Of a stretch of 26,766 nt of DNA, positions 14,844 through 21,782 are shown one piece after another. The notes below the pieces were generated by a model. The model did no database searches and was not told where the DNA came from. It saw only the letters and a list, made by a program, of their open reading frames with translations. This stretch comes from Proteobacteria bacterium SG_bin9 (GTDB lineage: Bacteria; Pseudomonadota; Alphaproteobacteria; Rhizobiales; Xanthobacteraceae): the NCBI GenBank assembly GCA_002083525.1, contig LWDM01000013.1, forward strand, positions 6,366-33,131, written 5' to 3'. Within the stretch, counting starts at the first letter, position 1; each line of letters opens with the position of its first letter. The translations under genes and the position numbers were made by a program.

Positions 14844-15290
14844 ATGTCCGCAGCATTCGATAACCTGAAGGACGGCGATACCATCGACGGCCCGTCGTTT
14901 GCCGTGTCGCGCGAGTCGATCCGTCTCTTCTGCGATGCCTCGCTCGACTACAACCCGCTGCACCTCGACGACAACTACATGCAGGGCTCGTTCGGCAAGA
15001 CGTCGTTCGGCGGTATCATCATGCACGGCATGAACAACTTCGGCCTGATTTCGCGCATGCTGACCGACTGGGCATTTCCGCAAGGTGCGATTCATCGCCG
15101 GCTCGAAACGCGCTGGCTGAAACCGGTGAAGCCGGGCGATACCATCCGGCCGGCTGGCATCATTCGTGCAAAGCAGACGACCGCGCATTCGCGGTGGGTG
15201 CTGCTCGATGTCATGGTCTCGAACCAGCACGGCGAGAAGGTCGCGCAGGGCGAGGCGATGGTGGAATTTCCGCAGGCGAAAGCAGCCTGA
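14844..15290 (+). CDS. MaoC-family (R)-hydratase, catalytic subunit
   Basis: This 148-residue protein is a single MaoC hot-dog domain. The hydratase signature is intact: LDYNPLHLDD (Asp and His of the catalytic dyad) followed by GGIIMHGM. It should add or remove water at an acyl-CoA, forming the active half with the preceding protein. The substrate is not readable. The ATG at 14844 is chosen because GAGGAGCG precedes it; an upstream start at 14829 would overlap the preceding gene. It is second in the operon, followed 21 bases later by a Bug binding protein. Confidence 0.87.
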   Translation: MSAAFDNLKDGDTIDGPSFAVSRESIRLFCDASLDYNPLHLDDNYMQGSFGKTSFGGIIMHGMNNFGLISRMLTDWAFPQGAIHRRLETRWLKPVKPGDTIRPAGIIRAKQTTAHSRWVLLDVMVSNQHGEKVAQGEAMVEFPQAKAA

Positions 15291-15311
15291 CGGCGCGCGG
15301 GAGGGATTTGC

Positions 15312-16295
15312 ATGAAGACGCTTGTTGCGCTGACGCTCTCGGTCGCGCTTCCGGTTCTTGGACTTGCGGCACCGGCTCCAGCAGCTGCGCAGGATCTGCC
15401 GAAGCAGATCAAGATTGTCGTGCCGTTCCCGGCCGGAGGCACCACCGACATTCTCGCGCGCTACGTGGCGCAGACGCTGGAAACGAAGCACGGCATCACC
15501 GCTATCGTCGACAATCGCGCCGGTGCGTCGGGCTCGATCGGTTCGGACGGCGTGTCGAAGTCGCCGGCCGATGGCAGCACGCTGCTGCTGACCGCCACTC
15601 ATCACGTCATCAATCCGAGTATCCGCAAGAGCCTGCCGTATGACACGCGCACCGCATTCTCGCCGGTCGCGGTGATCGCGACCGCGCCGAACGCAATGGT
15701 CGTGACCAACGGCTTTGCGTCGAAGACGGTGGCCGAACTGATCGCGCTGGCAAAGAAAGACCCGGGCAAGCTGTCGTTCGCGTCATCCGGCGTCGGCGGC
15801 TCGACGCATCTCTCCGGCGAGATGTTCAAGCAGATGGCCGGCATCGACATGGTGCACATCCCCTACAAGGGCGCGGCGCCGGCGATGGCCGACCTCGTCG
15901 GCGGTCACGTGCCGATCATGTTCGACTCGCTGCCGACGGTGATTCAAAACGCCAAGGCCGGATCGCTGCGCGTGCTGGCCGTCACCACCAAGGAGCGTGC
16001 AGCGTCGCTGCCGGACGTGCCGACCATGGACGAGGCGGGGCTGAAGGGCTTCGAGTCGCTCGCCTGGTTCGGCCTCTATATGCCGGCGGCGAAGAGTCCG
16101 GCGGAGGTCGCGGCCTATGACAAGCTCGTCGCGGTCATCAAGGATGTGCTGGCCGACCCCGGCATCAAGGAGAAGTTCGCGAGCCAGGGCGTCGAGCCGG
16201 GCAAGGTGTTCGGGGCCGACTTCACCAAGTTCGTGGATTCGGAAATCACCAAGTGGAGCGGGGTGGTGAAGACCGCCAACGTCCCACAGGAATAA
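15312..16295 (+). CDS. Bug/TctC-family periplasmic substrate-binding protein, Sec leader
   Basis: This 327-residue receptor has a Sec signal peptide (about residues 1-27, ending AAAQ) with no twin arginine, unlike the other two in the window. The family marks VPFPAGGTTDILAR, NRAGASGSIG and VHIPYKGAAPAM are present. GGGAGGG lies just before the ATG. It is the third gene of the MaoC operon, so its ligand is probably the precursor of the pathway substrate, an inference from position. No TctA/TctB membrane genes follow. Downstream comes the rpmJ promoter. Confidence 0.92.
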   Translation: MKTLVALTLSVALPVLGLAAPAPAAAQDLPKQIKIVVPFPAGGTTDILARYVAQTLETKHGITAIVDNRAGASGSIGSDGVSKSPADGSTLLLTATHHVINPSIRKSLPYDTRTAFSPVAVIATAPNAMVVTNGFASKTVAELIALAKKDPGKLSFASSGVGGSTHLSGEMFKQMAGIDMVHIPYKGAAPAMADLVGGHVPIMFDSLPTVIQNAKAGSLRVLAVTTKERAASLPDVPTMDEAGLKGFESLAWFGLYMPAAKSPAEVAAYDKLVAVIKDVLADPGIKEKFASQGVEPGKVFGADFTKFVDSEITKWSGVVKTANVPQE

Positions 16296-16341
16296 GAGAC
16301 GGGAACCCACGGGTTCCGGCGGCTTCAGGCCGTCCGGTACA

Positions 16342-16371
16342 TTGACAAAACGGGGGTTTTTGCCCTAAGAA
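16342..16371 (+). promoter_or_regulatory. Probable sigma-70 promoter of rpmJ
   Basis: TTGACA at 16342-16347 and TAAGAA at 16366-16371 are separated by 18 bases, upstream of rpmJ and after the Bug stop. The -35 is perfect and the -10 matches at three of six positions. Confidence 0.5.
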
Positions 16372-16377
16372 CCGGCC

Positions 16378-16410
16378 TCTTCCCGCGCCGCACGCGGCTT
16401 GCAGGGAAGA
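16378..16410 (+). promoter_or_regulatory. Leader hairpin upstream of rpmJ
   Basis: TCTTCCC (16378-16384) pairs with GGGAAGA (16404-16410), with an inner GCCGC/GCGGC pairing. It would form in the rpmJ leader just after the predicted transcription start. A regulatory role, such as autogenous control or stability, is inference. Confidence 0.4.
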
Positions 16411-16471
16411 CTTTGGTTTCCTTGACATTTTTGGCCCTTCACCCGCGGCCTTTCGAGAGCAGGATAAGACT

Positions 16472-16597
16472 ATGAAAGTCCGCAATTCGCTGAAGTCGCT
16501 GCGCGGCCGTCATCGCGACAACCGTCTGGTCCGCCGCAAGGGCCGGGTTTATGTGATCAACAAGACCCAGCGCCGCTTCAAGGCGCGCCAGGGCTGA
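16472..16597 (+). CDS. rpmJ: 50S ribosomal protein L36
   Basis: This 41-residue basic protein reads MKVRNSLKSL at the start and RRFKARQG at the end, the typical alphaproteobacterial L36. It belongs to the cysteine-free type: the CxxC...C...H zinc site of the other L36 type is absent. L36 is a small late-assembling protein of the large ribosomal subunit. The gene is monocistronic, with its own promoter, leader hairpin and terminator. Confidence 0.95.
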   Translation: MKVRNSLKSLRGRHRDNRLVRRKGRVYVINKTQRRFKARQG

Positions 16598-16657
16598 TTA
16601 GCCGCTGATCGGCCGCTAAGTCTCGGTCCAAGCACCGATTTTCCCGATATTGATCTG

Positions 16658-16682
16658 ACGCCGGGCGAAAACCCGGCGTTTT
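16658..16682 (+). terminator. Rho-independent terminator of rpmJ
   Basis: The stem ACGCCGGG (16658-16665) pairs with CCCGGCGT (16672-16679) across a 6-base loop CGAAAA, followed by a T-run (16679-16682). It lies 61 bases after the rpmJ stop. Confidence 0.75.
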
Positions 16683-16752
16683 GTGCTGTCCGCTCACAGC
16701 ATATGACAGGGCTGTGTCTTGCACTGCACGCGCGGCGCTCTACACTTTCCTT

Positions 16753-17388
16753 ATGAGGCGTCCCGCACGATTCTTGGGTCTTCTAACTGCCGCGGCCCTG
16801 CTGGCCATGCCGGCGACCGATGTGCTCGCACAGGCGCAGCCGCCGGTCGCGAAGCCGCAGCAGAAGAAAATGCCCGAGGCGCCCGAGAAGCTGCCGAAGG
16901 TCGATCGCACCCGGAGCCTCGATTTCCTGTTCGGCGCGCTCAAGGCCGCGCCCGACCAAGCCAGCGCCAAGCATGTCGAGGCCCGCATCTGGGCGGCGTG
17001 GACGCAGACCAAGAGCGACACCACGGCGCTTCTGATGTCGCGCGCCAAGACGGCGATGACCGCCAAGAAGAACGACGTCGCGCTGAAGATTCTCGATTCC
17101 GTCGTGAAGCTGCGTCCCGACTATGTCGAGGGCTGGAACCAGCGCGCGACGCTGTTCTATCTGCAGAACGATTATGACCGCTCGCTGGCCGACATCCGTC
17201 AGGTGCTCGCGCGCGAGCCGCGCCACTTCGGTGCGCTCGCAGGGCTCGGCATGATTATGCAGGAGATCGGCGAGGAGAAGCGGGCGCTTGAAGCGTTCCG
17301 CAAGGCGATCGAGGTCAATCCGCACCTCGAGCGCATTCCCGATCTGGTCAAGACCCTGACCGAAAAGGTCGAAGGGCGCGACATCTGA
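16753..17388 (+). CDS. Secreted TPR-repeat protein
   Basis: This 211-residue protein has a Sec-type leader (hydrophobic residues 8-25, cleavage expected near VLAQAQ). A proline/lysine-rich linker follows, then at least two TPR units (KNDVALKILDSVVKLRPDY and EEKRALEAFRKAIEVNPH). TPR domains mediate protein-protein contact, here probably in the periplasm; the partner is unknown. The ATG at 16753 begins the leader; a longer frame from 16681 overlaps the rpmJ terminator and is disfavoured. The gene is followed 76 bases later by the alpha/beta hydrolase. Confidence 0.85.
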   Translation: MRRPARFLGLLTAAALLAMPATDVLAQAQPPVAKPQQKKMPEAPEKLPKVDRTRSLDFLFGALKAAPDQASAKHVEARIWAAWTQTKSDTTALLMSRAKTAMTAKKNDVALKILDSVVKLRPDYVEGWNQRATLFYLQNDYDRSLADIRQVLAREPRHFGALAGLGMIMQEIGEEKRALEAFRKAIEVNPHLERIPDLVKTLTEKVEGRDI

Positions 17389-17464
17389 TTTCAATCCTGT
17401 TAACGGTGCGAGCGCGCGGGTTTGCAGGCGCGAAACCGCTCTATTCTCTGATCGTACCTCTGGC

Positions 17465-18466
17465 GTGAAAAGAATCTCCCGGACATTGCGCATGGTTCTC
17501 GCTGGCGTCGTCATCACATTGGCCGTGTTTGCCGTGGTGACGTACTACGGCGCCGCTGCAATCGATCGCGCCTATCCACTGAATGGCGAGCGCATCGATG
17601 TGGCGGGCGCGCGGCTGCGGGTCGTGCAACTCGGCCCGCGCGATGCCGCCGGCCCGCCGGTCGTGATGGTGCACGGCGCCACCGCCAATCTCGAAACGCT
17701 GCGGCAGCCGCTCGGCGAGCTGATCGCCAAGCAGCATCGCGTCATTCTGGTCGATCGTCCGGGCCACGGCGGTTCAACCCGGGAAGGCAGCGATGCGACC
17801 TCGCCATCGGCGCAGGCGAAGATGATCGCCGAGATGCTGACCAAGCTCGGCGTCGATCGCGCGGTATTCGTCGTGCATTCGTGGTCCGGTGCGCTGGGTG
17901 CAGCGATGGCCGTCGAAATACCGGAGCGTGTGGCGGGGCTTGTGATGCTCGCACCGGCGACGCATCCGTGGAGCGGCGGCGTCGGCCTGTTCAATCATCT
18001 CGCGACCTTGCCGGTGATCGGCCCGATCCTCGCGCACACGCTGCCGGTGCCGCTCGGCTGGTTTATGATGGACGGCGGCGCGCGCAACGTTTTCTCGCCG
18101 CAGACGATGCCGGATGGCTATGTGAAGGACACGATGATCCCGCTGGTGCTGCGGCCGCGGCAGTTTCTCGCCAATGCGTGGGATCTGGTGCTGCTGAAGC
18201 CCGAAGTGACGCGGCTCTCGCCGCGTTATTCCGAGATTAAGGCGCCGGTGACGATCTTTGCCGGCGATACCGATCGCACGGTCTCGCCGCGCATCCATTC
18301 GCAGGCGTTCGCCCGCGACGTGCCGCAGACCAAGCTGATCAGCCTGCCTGGGGTCGGCCACATGCCGCAGAATGCCGTGCCGGAGCGGATTGCCGCCGAA
18401 GTCGATCTGATGGTGCGCAACGCGACGAGCGCTGCGCCGAAGGCGGCCAGCGCGGCGGCGAACTAA
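17465..18466 (+). CDS. Alpha/beta hydrolase with N-terminal membrane anchor
   Basis: This 333-residue protein has one hydrophobic helix (about residues 10-30) that is probably a membrane anchor, followed by an alpha/beta hydrolase fold. It shows the HG oxyanion motif VVMVHGAT, DRPGHGGS, a nucleophile elbow VHSWSG (Ser139), acid Asp270 in GDTDRT, and His299 in GVGHMPQ. The usual elbow is GHSWGG; here both flanking glycines are replaced, which is unusual but keeps the Ser. It may hydrolyse esters or epoxides or act as a haloperoxidase-like enzyme; the substrate is unknown. The first possible start is GTG at 17465. ATG at 17492 is an alternative; neither has a good ribosome site. Confidence 0.82.
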   Translation: MKRISRTLRMVLAGVVITLAVFAVVTYYGAAAIDRAYPLNGERIDVAGARLRVVQLGPRDAAGPPVVMVHGATANLETLRQPLGELIAKQHRVILVDRPGHGGSTREGSDATSPSAQAKMIAEMLTKLGVDRAVFVVHSWSGALGAAMAVEIPERVAGLVMLAPATHPWSGGVGLFNHLATLPVIGPILAHTLPVPLGWFMMDGGARNVFSPQTMPDGYVKDTMIPLVLRPRQFLANAWDLVLLKPEVTRLSPRYSEIKAPVTIFAGDTDRTVSPRIHSQAFARDVPQTKLISLPGVGHMPQNAVPERIAAEVDLMVRNATSAAPKAASAAAN

Positions 18467-18469
18467 CCT

Positions 18470-18585
18470 GTCATTGCGAGGAGCCATAGCCGTTCAAAGA
18501 ACGGCGTCACTTAGCTCCGCCTATGGCGACGAAGCAATCCAACTCAGCATCCGGAACCGGATTGCTTCGCTTCGCTCGCAATGAC
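18470..18585. repeat. Intergenic palindromic repeat (TCATTGCGAG class)
   Basis: This element of about 116 bases has outer arms TCATTGCGAG (18471-18480) and CTCGCAATGA (18575-18584), with GCGACGAAGCAATCC and GGATTGCTTCGC forming an inner stem. It lies in the convergent gap between the hydrolase and pyk, where it may serve as a shared 3' end. From memory similar elements recur in Rhizobiales; this is not checked here. Confidence 0.8.
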
Positions 18586-18596
18586 GAGATTGAATC

Positions 18597-20036
18597 TCAG
18601 AAACCGCTGGCGTCTTCGTCCGAGCCGACATTGGCGATGCGCAGCATGTTGGTCGCGCCCGGCGTGCCGAGCGGCACACCCGCGACGATGATGACGCGCT
18701 GGCCTGCGCGGGCAAAGCCGTCGCGGAACGCGATGCGATTGGCGCGCTGAACCATGTCGTCCTGGTCGTGCGCATCTTCGGCGACGACGCAGTGAACGCC
18801 CCATGCCAACGAGAGCTTCCGCCCGGCGTTGATGTTCGGCGTGATCGCCACCACCGGCGGTTTCGGCCGTTCGCGCGCCACGCGAAGTGCGGTCGAGCCG
18901 GAGCTGGTCCAGCAGATGATGGCGGACAGATCGAGCGTCTCGGCGATCTGGCGCGCAGCATCGGCGATGGCGTCGCCCGCGGTCGCTTCCGGTTCGGGCC
19001 GCTGGGCGTTGATGACGCCGCGATAGGTCGGATCGCGTTCGCACTCTTCGCCGATGCGATTCATGGTCGAGACGGCTTCGATCGGGAATTTTCCTGCGGC
19101 CGATTCCGCCGACAGCATGATGGCGTCGGCGCCCTCGTAAACCGCGGTTGCGACGTCGGAGACCTCGGCGCGCGTCGGCACCGGGCTCGCGATCATCGAC
19201 TCCAGCATCTGCGTCGCGATCACGACCGGCTTGCCGAGCTTGCGCGCCATGCGCGTCATTTGTTTCTGAAGACTCGGCACGCGCTCGGCCGGCAGTTCGA
19301 CGCCGAGGTCGCCGCGCGCCACCATGATGGCGTCGGAGGCTTCCATGATGTCGGCGAGGCGGTCGATCGCCTGCGGCTTCTCGATCTTCGACATGATCGA
19401 GGCGCGGCCGCGCACCATCTTCTTGGCTTCGTGCACGTCGTCAGCGCGCTGCACGAACGACAGCGCAATCCAGTCGATGCTGGTCTCGAGCGCGGCTTCG
19501 AGGTCGAGGCGATCCTTCGGCGTCATCGCCGAGACGGGCAGGTCTGTGTCCGGCAGGCTGACGCCCTTGCGGTCCGACATGCGGCCGCCGACCACGACGC
19601 GGGTCACCGCGCGCTCGGGCGACGTTTCCTCGGCGATCAGCCGCACCTTGCCGTCGTCGAGCAGCATGGTGTGGCCGGGACGGAGCGCCTTGAGGATTTC
19701 CGGATGCGGCAGGTAAACGCGGCCCTTGTCGCCGGGCGTCTTGTCGGAATCGAGGATGAACGTCTCGCCATTGTTGAGCTGCACTGCGCCGTCGGTGAAG
19801 TTGCCGAGCCGCAGTTTCGGACCCTGCAGGTCGACGAGGATGCCGATCGGCCGGCCGTAGCTGGTCTCCACATTGCGGATCGTCGCCACGAGTTCGCGCA
19901 TCTTGTCATGCGGCGTGTGGCTCATGTTGATGCGGAACATGTCCGCGCCCGCTTCGAACAATTTGCGGATCATCGCCGAGTCCGACGAGGCGGGACCGAG
20001 CGTGGCGAGGATCTTGATACGGCGCAGACGTCTCAT
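18597..20036 (-). CDS. pyk: Pyruvate kinase
   Basis: This 479-residue protein has full family length. Recognisable parts are KILATLGPAS at the N-terminus, MFRINMSH near residue 35, the catalytic SKIEKPQAI, MVARGDLGVELP and the effector-side MLSAESAAGKFPIEAV. The C-terminal alpha/beta domain is complete. It makes ATP and pyruvate from ADP and phosphoenolpyruvate, the last glycolytic step, in the cytosol. Its ATG overlaps the stop of the DUF1036 gene by ATGA, so the two are co-translated. The gene ends 11 bases from the palindromic repeat. Confidence 0.96.
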   Translation of the reverse strand: MRRLRRIKILATLGPASSDSAMIRKLFEAGADMFRINMSHTPHDKMRELVATIRNVETSYGRPIGILVDLQGPKLRLGNFTDGAVQLNNGETFILDSDKTPGDKGRVYLPHPEILKALRPGHTMLLDDGKVRLIAEETSPERAVTRVVVGGRMSDRKGVSLPDTDLPVSAMTPKDRLDLEAALETSIDWIALSFVQRADDVHEAKKMVRGRASIMSKIEKPQAIDRLADIMEASDAIMVARGDLGVELPAERVPSLQKQMTRMARKLGKPVVIATQMLESMIASPVPTRAEVSDVATAVYEGADAIMLSAESAAGKFPIEAVSTMNRIGEECERDPTYRGVINAQRPEPEATAGDAIADAARQIAETLDLSAIICWTSSGSTALRVARERPKPPVVAITPNINAGRKLSLAWGVHCVVAEDAHDQDDMVQRANRIAFRDGFARAGQRVIIVAGVPLGTPGATNMLRIANVGSDEDASGF

Positions 20037-20581
20037 CGGGTGGGCGTGCCCGAGGGGAGACCTTGCGTTCCGGGGATGCTGCCCTGCGGATTGGGCAGGC
20101 CCGGAATTCCTCCGGGCGTCTTCGGAAGCTGCTCGTTGGCCTCGGTGAGCTGCACGGTCCAGGCGCGCTGCTCGCCGGTGTCGACCTCGAAGAAGCCGGT
20201 GCGGTCAAAGCCCCGCGCCAGGCAATCCTCGGTGCCCTTGATGGTGAATTCCTTGTCGCGCGAACACATGAATGCTTGTCCCGACCACTCGCCGCCGCGA
20301 TCATAGTCAATCGCATAGATATAATAGAACCGTGCGACGAGCGTTCCGCGCAGTAATGTCTCGCAGGCCTTCGACGAGACGTTCCACCAGCCTTCGGTGA
20401 CCCAGCCCTCATTGTCCTTGTAGCCGAGCGCGATACCGACGCGGCTGCCGGTGTTGTTGCACAGGCGGAAGTCGGCGCTCGCGGGCGTCGCGGATGCAAT
20501 CAGCGACAACAGCGCGACGGCGAAAAGCGCCGCAGCAGTCGCGCAAGACTGTCTGACAAGAGGACGTGAGCAAGTCGTCAT
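20033..20581 (-). CDS. DUF1036 family secreted protein
   Basis: This 182-residue protein has a leader (hydrophobic segment about residues 15-37, cleavage near ASADF) followed by the DUF1036 domain, with ADFRLCNNTGSRVG, GWWNVSSKACET and YAIDYDRGGEW. Four Cys in the mature part suggest disulfides. The C-terminal 30 residues are proline/glycine-rich and low-complexity. DUF1036 proteins have no proven function. The stop overlaps the start of pyk by four bases, a strong translational coupling. An in-frame ATG at 20596 would add five residues; neither start has a clear ribosome site, so the choice is uncertain. Confidence 0.85.
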   Translation of the reverse strand: MTTCSRPLVRQSCATAAALFAVALLSLIASATPASADFRLCNNTGSRVGIALGYKDNEGWVTEGWWNVSSKACETLLRGTLVARFYYIYAIDYDRGGEWSGQAFMCSRDKEFTIKGTEDCLARGFDRTGFFEVDTGEQRAWTVQLTEANEQLPKTPGGIPGLPNPQGSIPGTQGLPSGTPTR

Positions 20582-20610
20582 ATCTGGTGGAACCATATCA
20601 AACCATTGCA

Positions 20611-20639
20611 GATTTCGCGTATGCGGATGGGGGTGTCAA
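20611..20639 (-). promoter_or_regulatory. Candidate sigma-70 promoter for the DUF1036-pyk operon
   Basis: On the minus strand TTGACA (20639-20634) is followed after 17 bases by GAAATC (20616-20611). The -35 is perfect; the -10 is poor. The predicted transcript would start around 20604, giving a short leader. Confidence 0.4.
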
Positions 20640-20806
20640 CGCCCCCTCTGCTCAAATCGTTAAGAGCGGATGCCTGAAAAGTGCTGTAATAATCGGGTTC
20701 GCAGCCTGATTATCGGCAGATGTGGCAATTTGTGTGACAATTCCCATCTAGCGAGAAAATGCGCAGTCAACGAGATGCGCTGCGGTATCGACGGTAGGAG
20801 CACTTC

Positions 20807-21106
20807 ATGGCGATCGACGACAAGACCCGGACCGAGCTTGAAGCGGCAGCGTTTCGCCGCCTCGTCGAGCACCTGCGCGGACGCGCCGATGTGCAGAACA
20901 TCGACATGATGAATCTCGCGGGCTTCTGCCGTAACTGCCTGTCGAACTGGCTGAAGGATGCGGCTGACGCCAAGGGCCTGCCGATGTCGAAGGACGAGAG
21001 CCGCGAGGCCGTCTACGGCATGCCCTACGAGGAATGGAAGGCGAAGCACCAGAGCGAGGCGACGCCGGCGCAGACCGAGGCATTCAAGAAAAGCCACGCG
21101 CACTAG
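20807..21106 (+). CDS. DUF1244 family protein
   Basis: This 99-residue cytosolic protein belongs to the DUF1244 (PF06844) family, common in proteobacteria. Marks are FRRLVEHLRGRADVQNIDMMNLAGFCRNC and WLKDAADAKG, with a CRNC pair of cysteines that could bind metal. TAGGAG lies upstream of the ATG at good distance. The family has no established function. It is followed by the palindromic repeat at 21111. Confidence 0.87.
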   Translation: MAIDDKTRTELEAAAFRRLVEHLRGRADVQNIDMMNLAGFCRNCLSNWLKDAADAKGLPMSKDESREAVYGMPYEEWKAKHQSEATPAQTEAFKKSHAH

Positions 21107-21110
21107 TGTC

Positions 21111-21210
21111 GTCATCCTGAGGTGCAGGCTCTTGCGTGCCTCGAAGGATGACGAATGCTCGGCCCATCCTTCGAGGCGCTGTTTCGTTCCGAAACGGCTC
21201 CTCAGGATGA
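21111..21210. repeat. Intergenic palindromic repeat (TCATCCTGAGG class)
   Basis: A 100-base palindrome has outer arms TCATCCTGAGG (21112-21122) and CCTCAGGATGA (21200-21210), and a perfect 13-bp inner stem 21138-21150 with 21165-21177 (GCCTCGAAGGATG). It starts 5 bases after the DUF1244 stop and likely ends that transcript. Confidence 0.8.
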
Positions 21211-21367
21211 TGCAGTGAGTTTAGTTCCCGCAAAGCCAGTTATCCCCTGTGAGTCATTGTGGATGAGGCCCCCGTTGCCTTGACGGCGGAGCGCCCGATC
21301 ACGAGTGTGCTCGTCCATACGGCGTCTGCCGCATCCCACACAGGACGAGTTCTTTCAGGAGTACACG

Positions 21368-21640
21368 ATGGCCACTGCTGCCGCCGTCAATGATGAAGCG
21401 CCCGCGACGAGGTTCGCGAAGGATCAGCTCAAGGCCATCATCGAGCGCGTCGAACGGCTCGAGGAAGAGAAGAAGGCGATCTCCGACGACATCAAGGATG
21501 TCTTTGCCGAGGCCAAGGGCAACGGCTTCGACGTCAAGGCGCTGCGCACCATCATCCGGATGCGCAAGCAGGACGCCGACGAGCGCCAGGAGCAGGAGAC
21601 GATCCTTGAGACCTACATGCAGGCGCTCGGGATGATCTGA
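21368..21640 (+). CDS. gapR: GapR-family nucleoid-associated protein (DUF2312)
   Basis: This 90-residue protein matches the DUF2312/GapR family. It has the coiled-coil-rich part AKDQLKAIIERVERLEEEKKAI, then DIKDVFAEAKGNGFD and LRTIIRMRKQD at the DNA-contact end. In Caulobacter GapR is an essential nucleoid protein that prefers overtwisted DNA ahead of polymerases; that role is known for the family and inferred here. AGGAG before the ATG at 21368 fixes the start over a longer frame from 21305. The gene is monocistronic, between two palindromic repeats. Confidence 0.92.
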   Translation: MATAAAVNDEAPATRFAKDQLKAIIERVERLEEEKKAISDDIKDVFAEAKGNGFDVKALRTIIRMRKQDADERQEQETILETYMQALGMI

Positions 21641-21649
21641 GCGTGACTC

Positions 21650-21697
21650 GTCCCGGACGCGATGCAGCGTGCAACGCTGCGTCGCAGAGCCGGGACC
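21650..21697. repeat. Palindromic element at convergent junction (TCCCGGACGCGATGCAGCGT class)
   Basis: A 48-base imperfect hairpin with arms CCCGG...GCAGCGT and ACGCTGC...CCGGGA lies 9 bases after the gapR stop and 3' of the convergent DUF882 gene. It shares the GACGCGATGCA core with the hairpin at 8150-8184. Confidence 0.65.
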
Positions 21698-21782
21698 ATT
21701 CCAGATGCTGAGGGTGATATGGCCTCGGATCAGCAGCGCGTCATGTCATGCCGCGCAGCGTCGGGGCAAATTTTGTGGCGGG

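Noticed and set aside
16422..16427. Second TTGACA upstream of rpmJ
   Set aside because: No acceptable -10 lies 16-19 bases downstream; the pair at 16342-16371 is better.
18768..20306. 512-codon plus-strand frame opposite pyruvate kinase
   Set aside because: Pyruvate kinase on the minus strand is unambiguous; the antisense frame is a composition artefact.
20591..20606. Two AACCAT copies upstream of the DUF1036 gene as a CtrA site
   Set aside because: They lack the TTAA part of the consensus and overlap one possible start codon, so the match is too weak.
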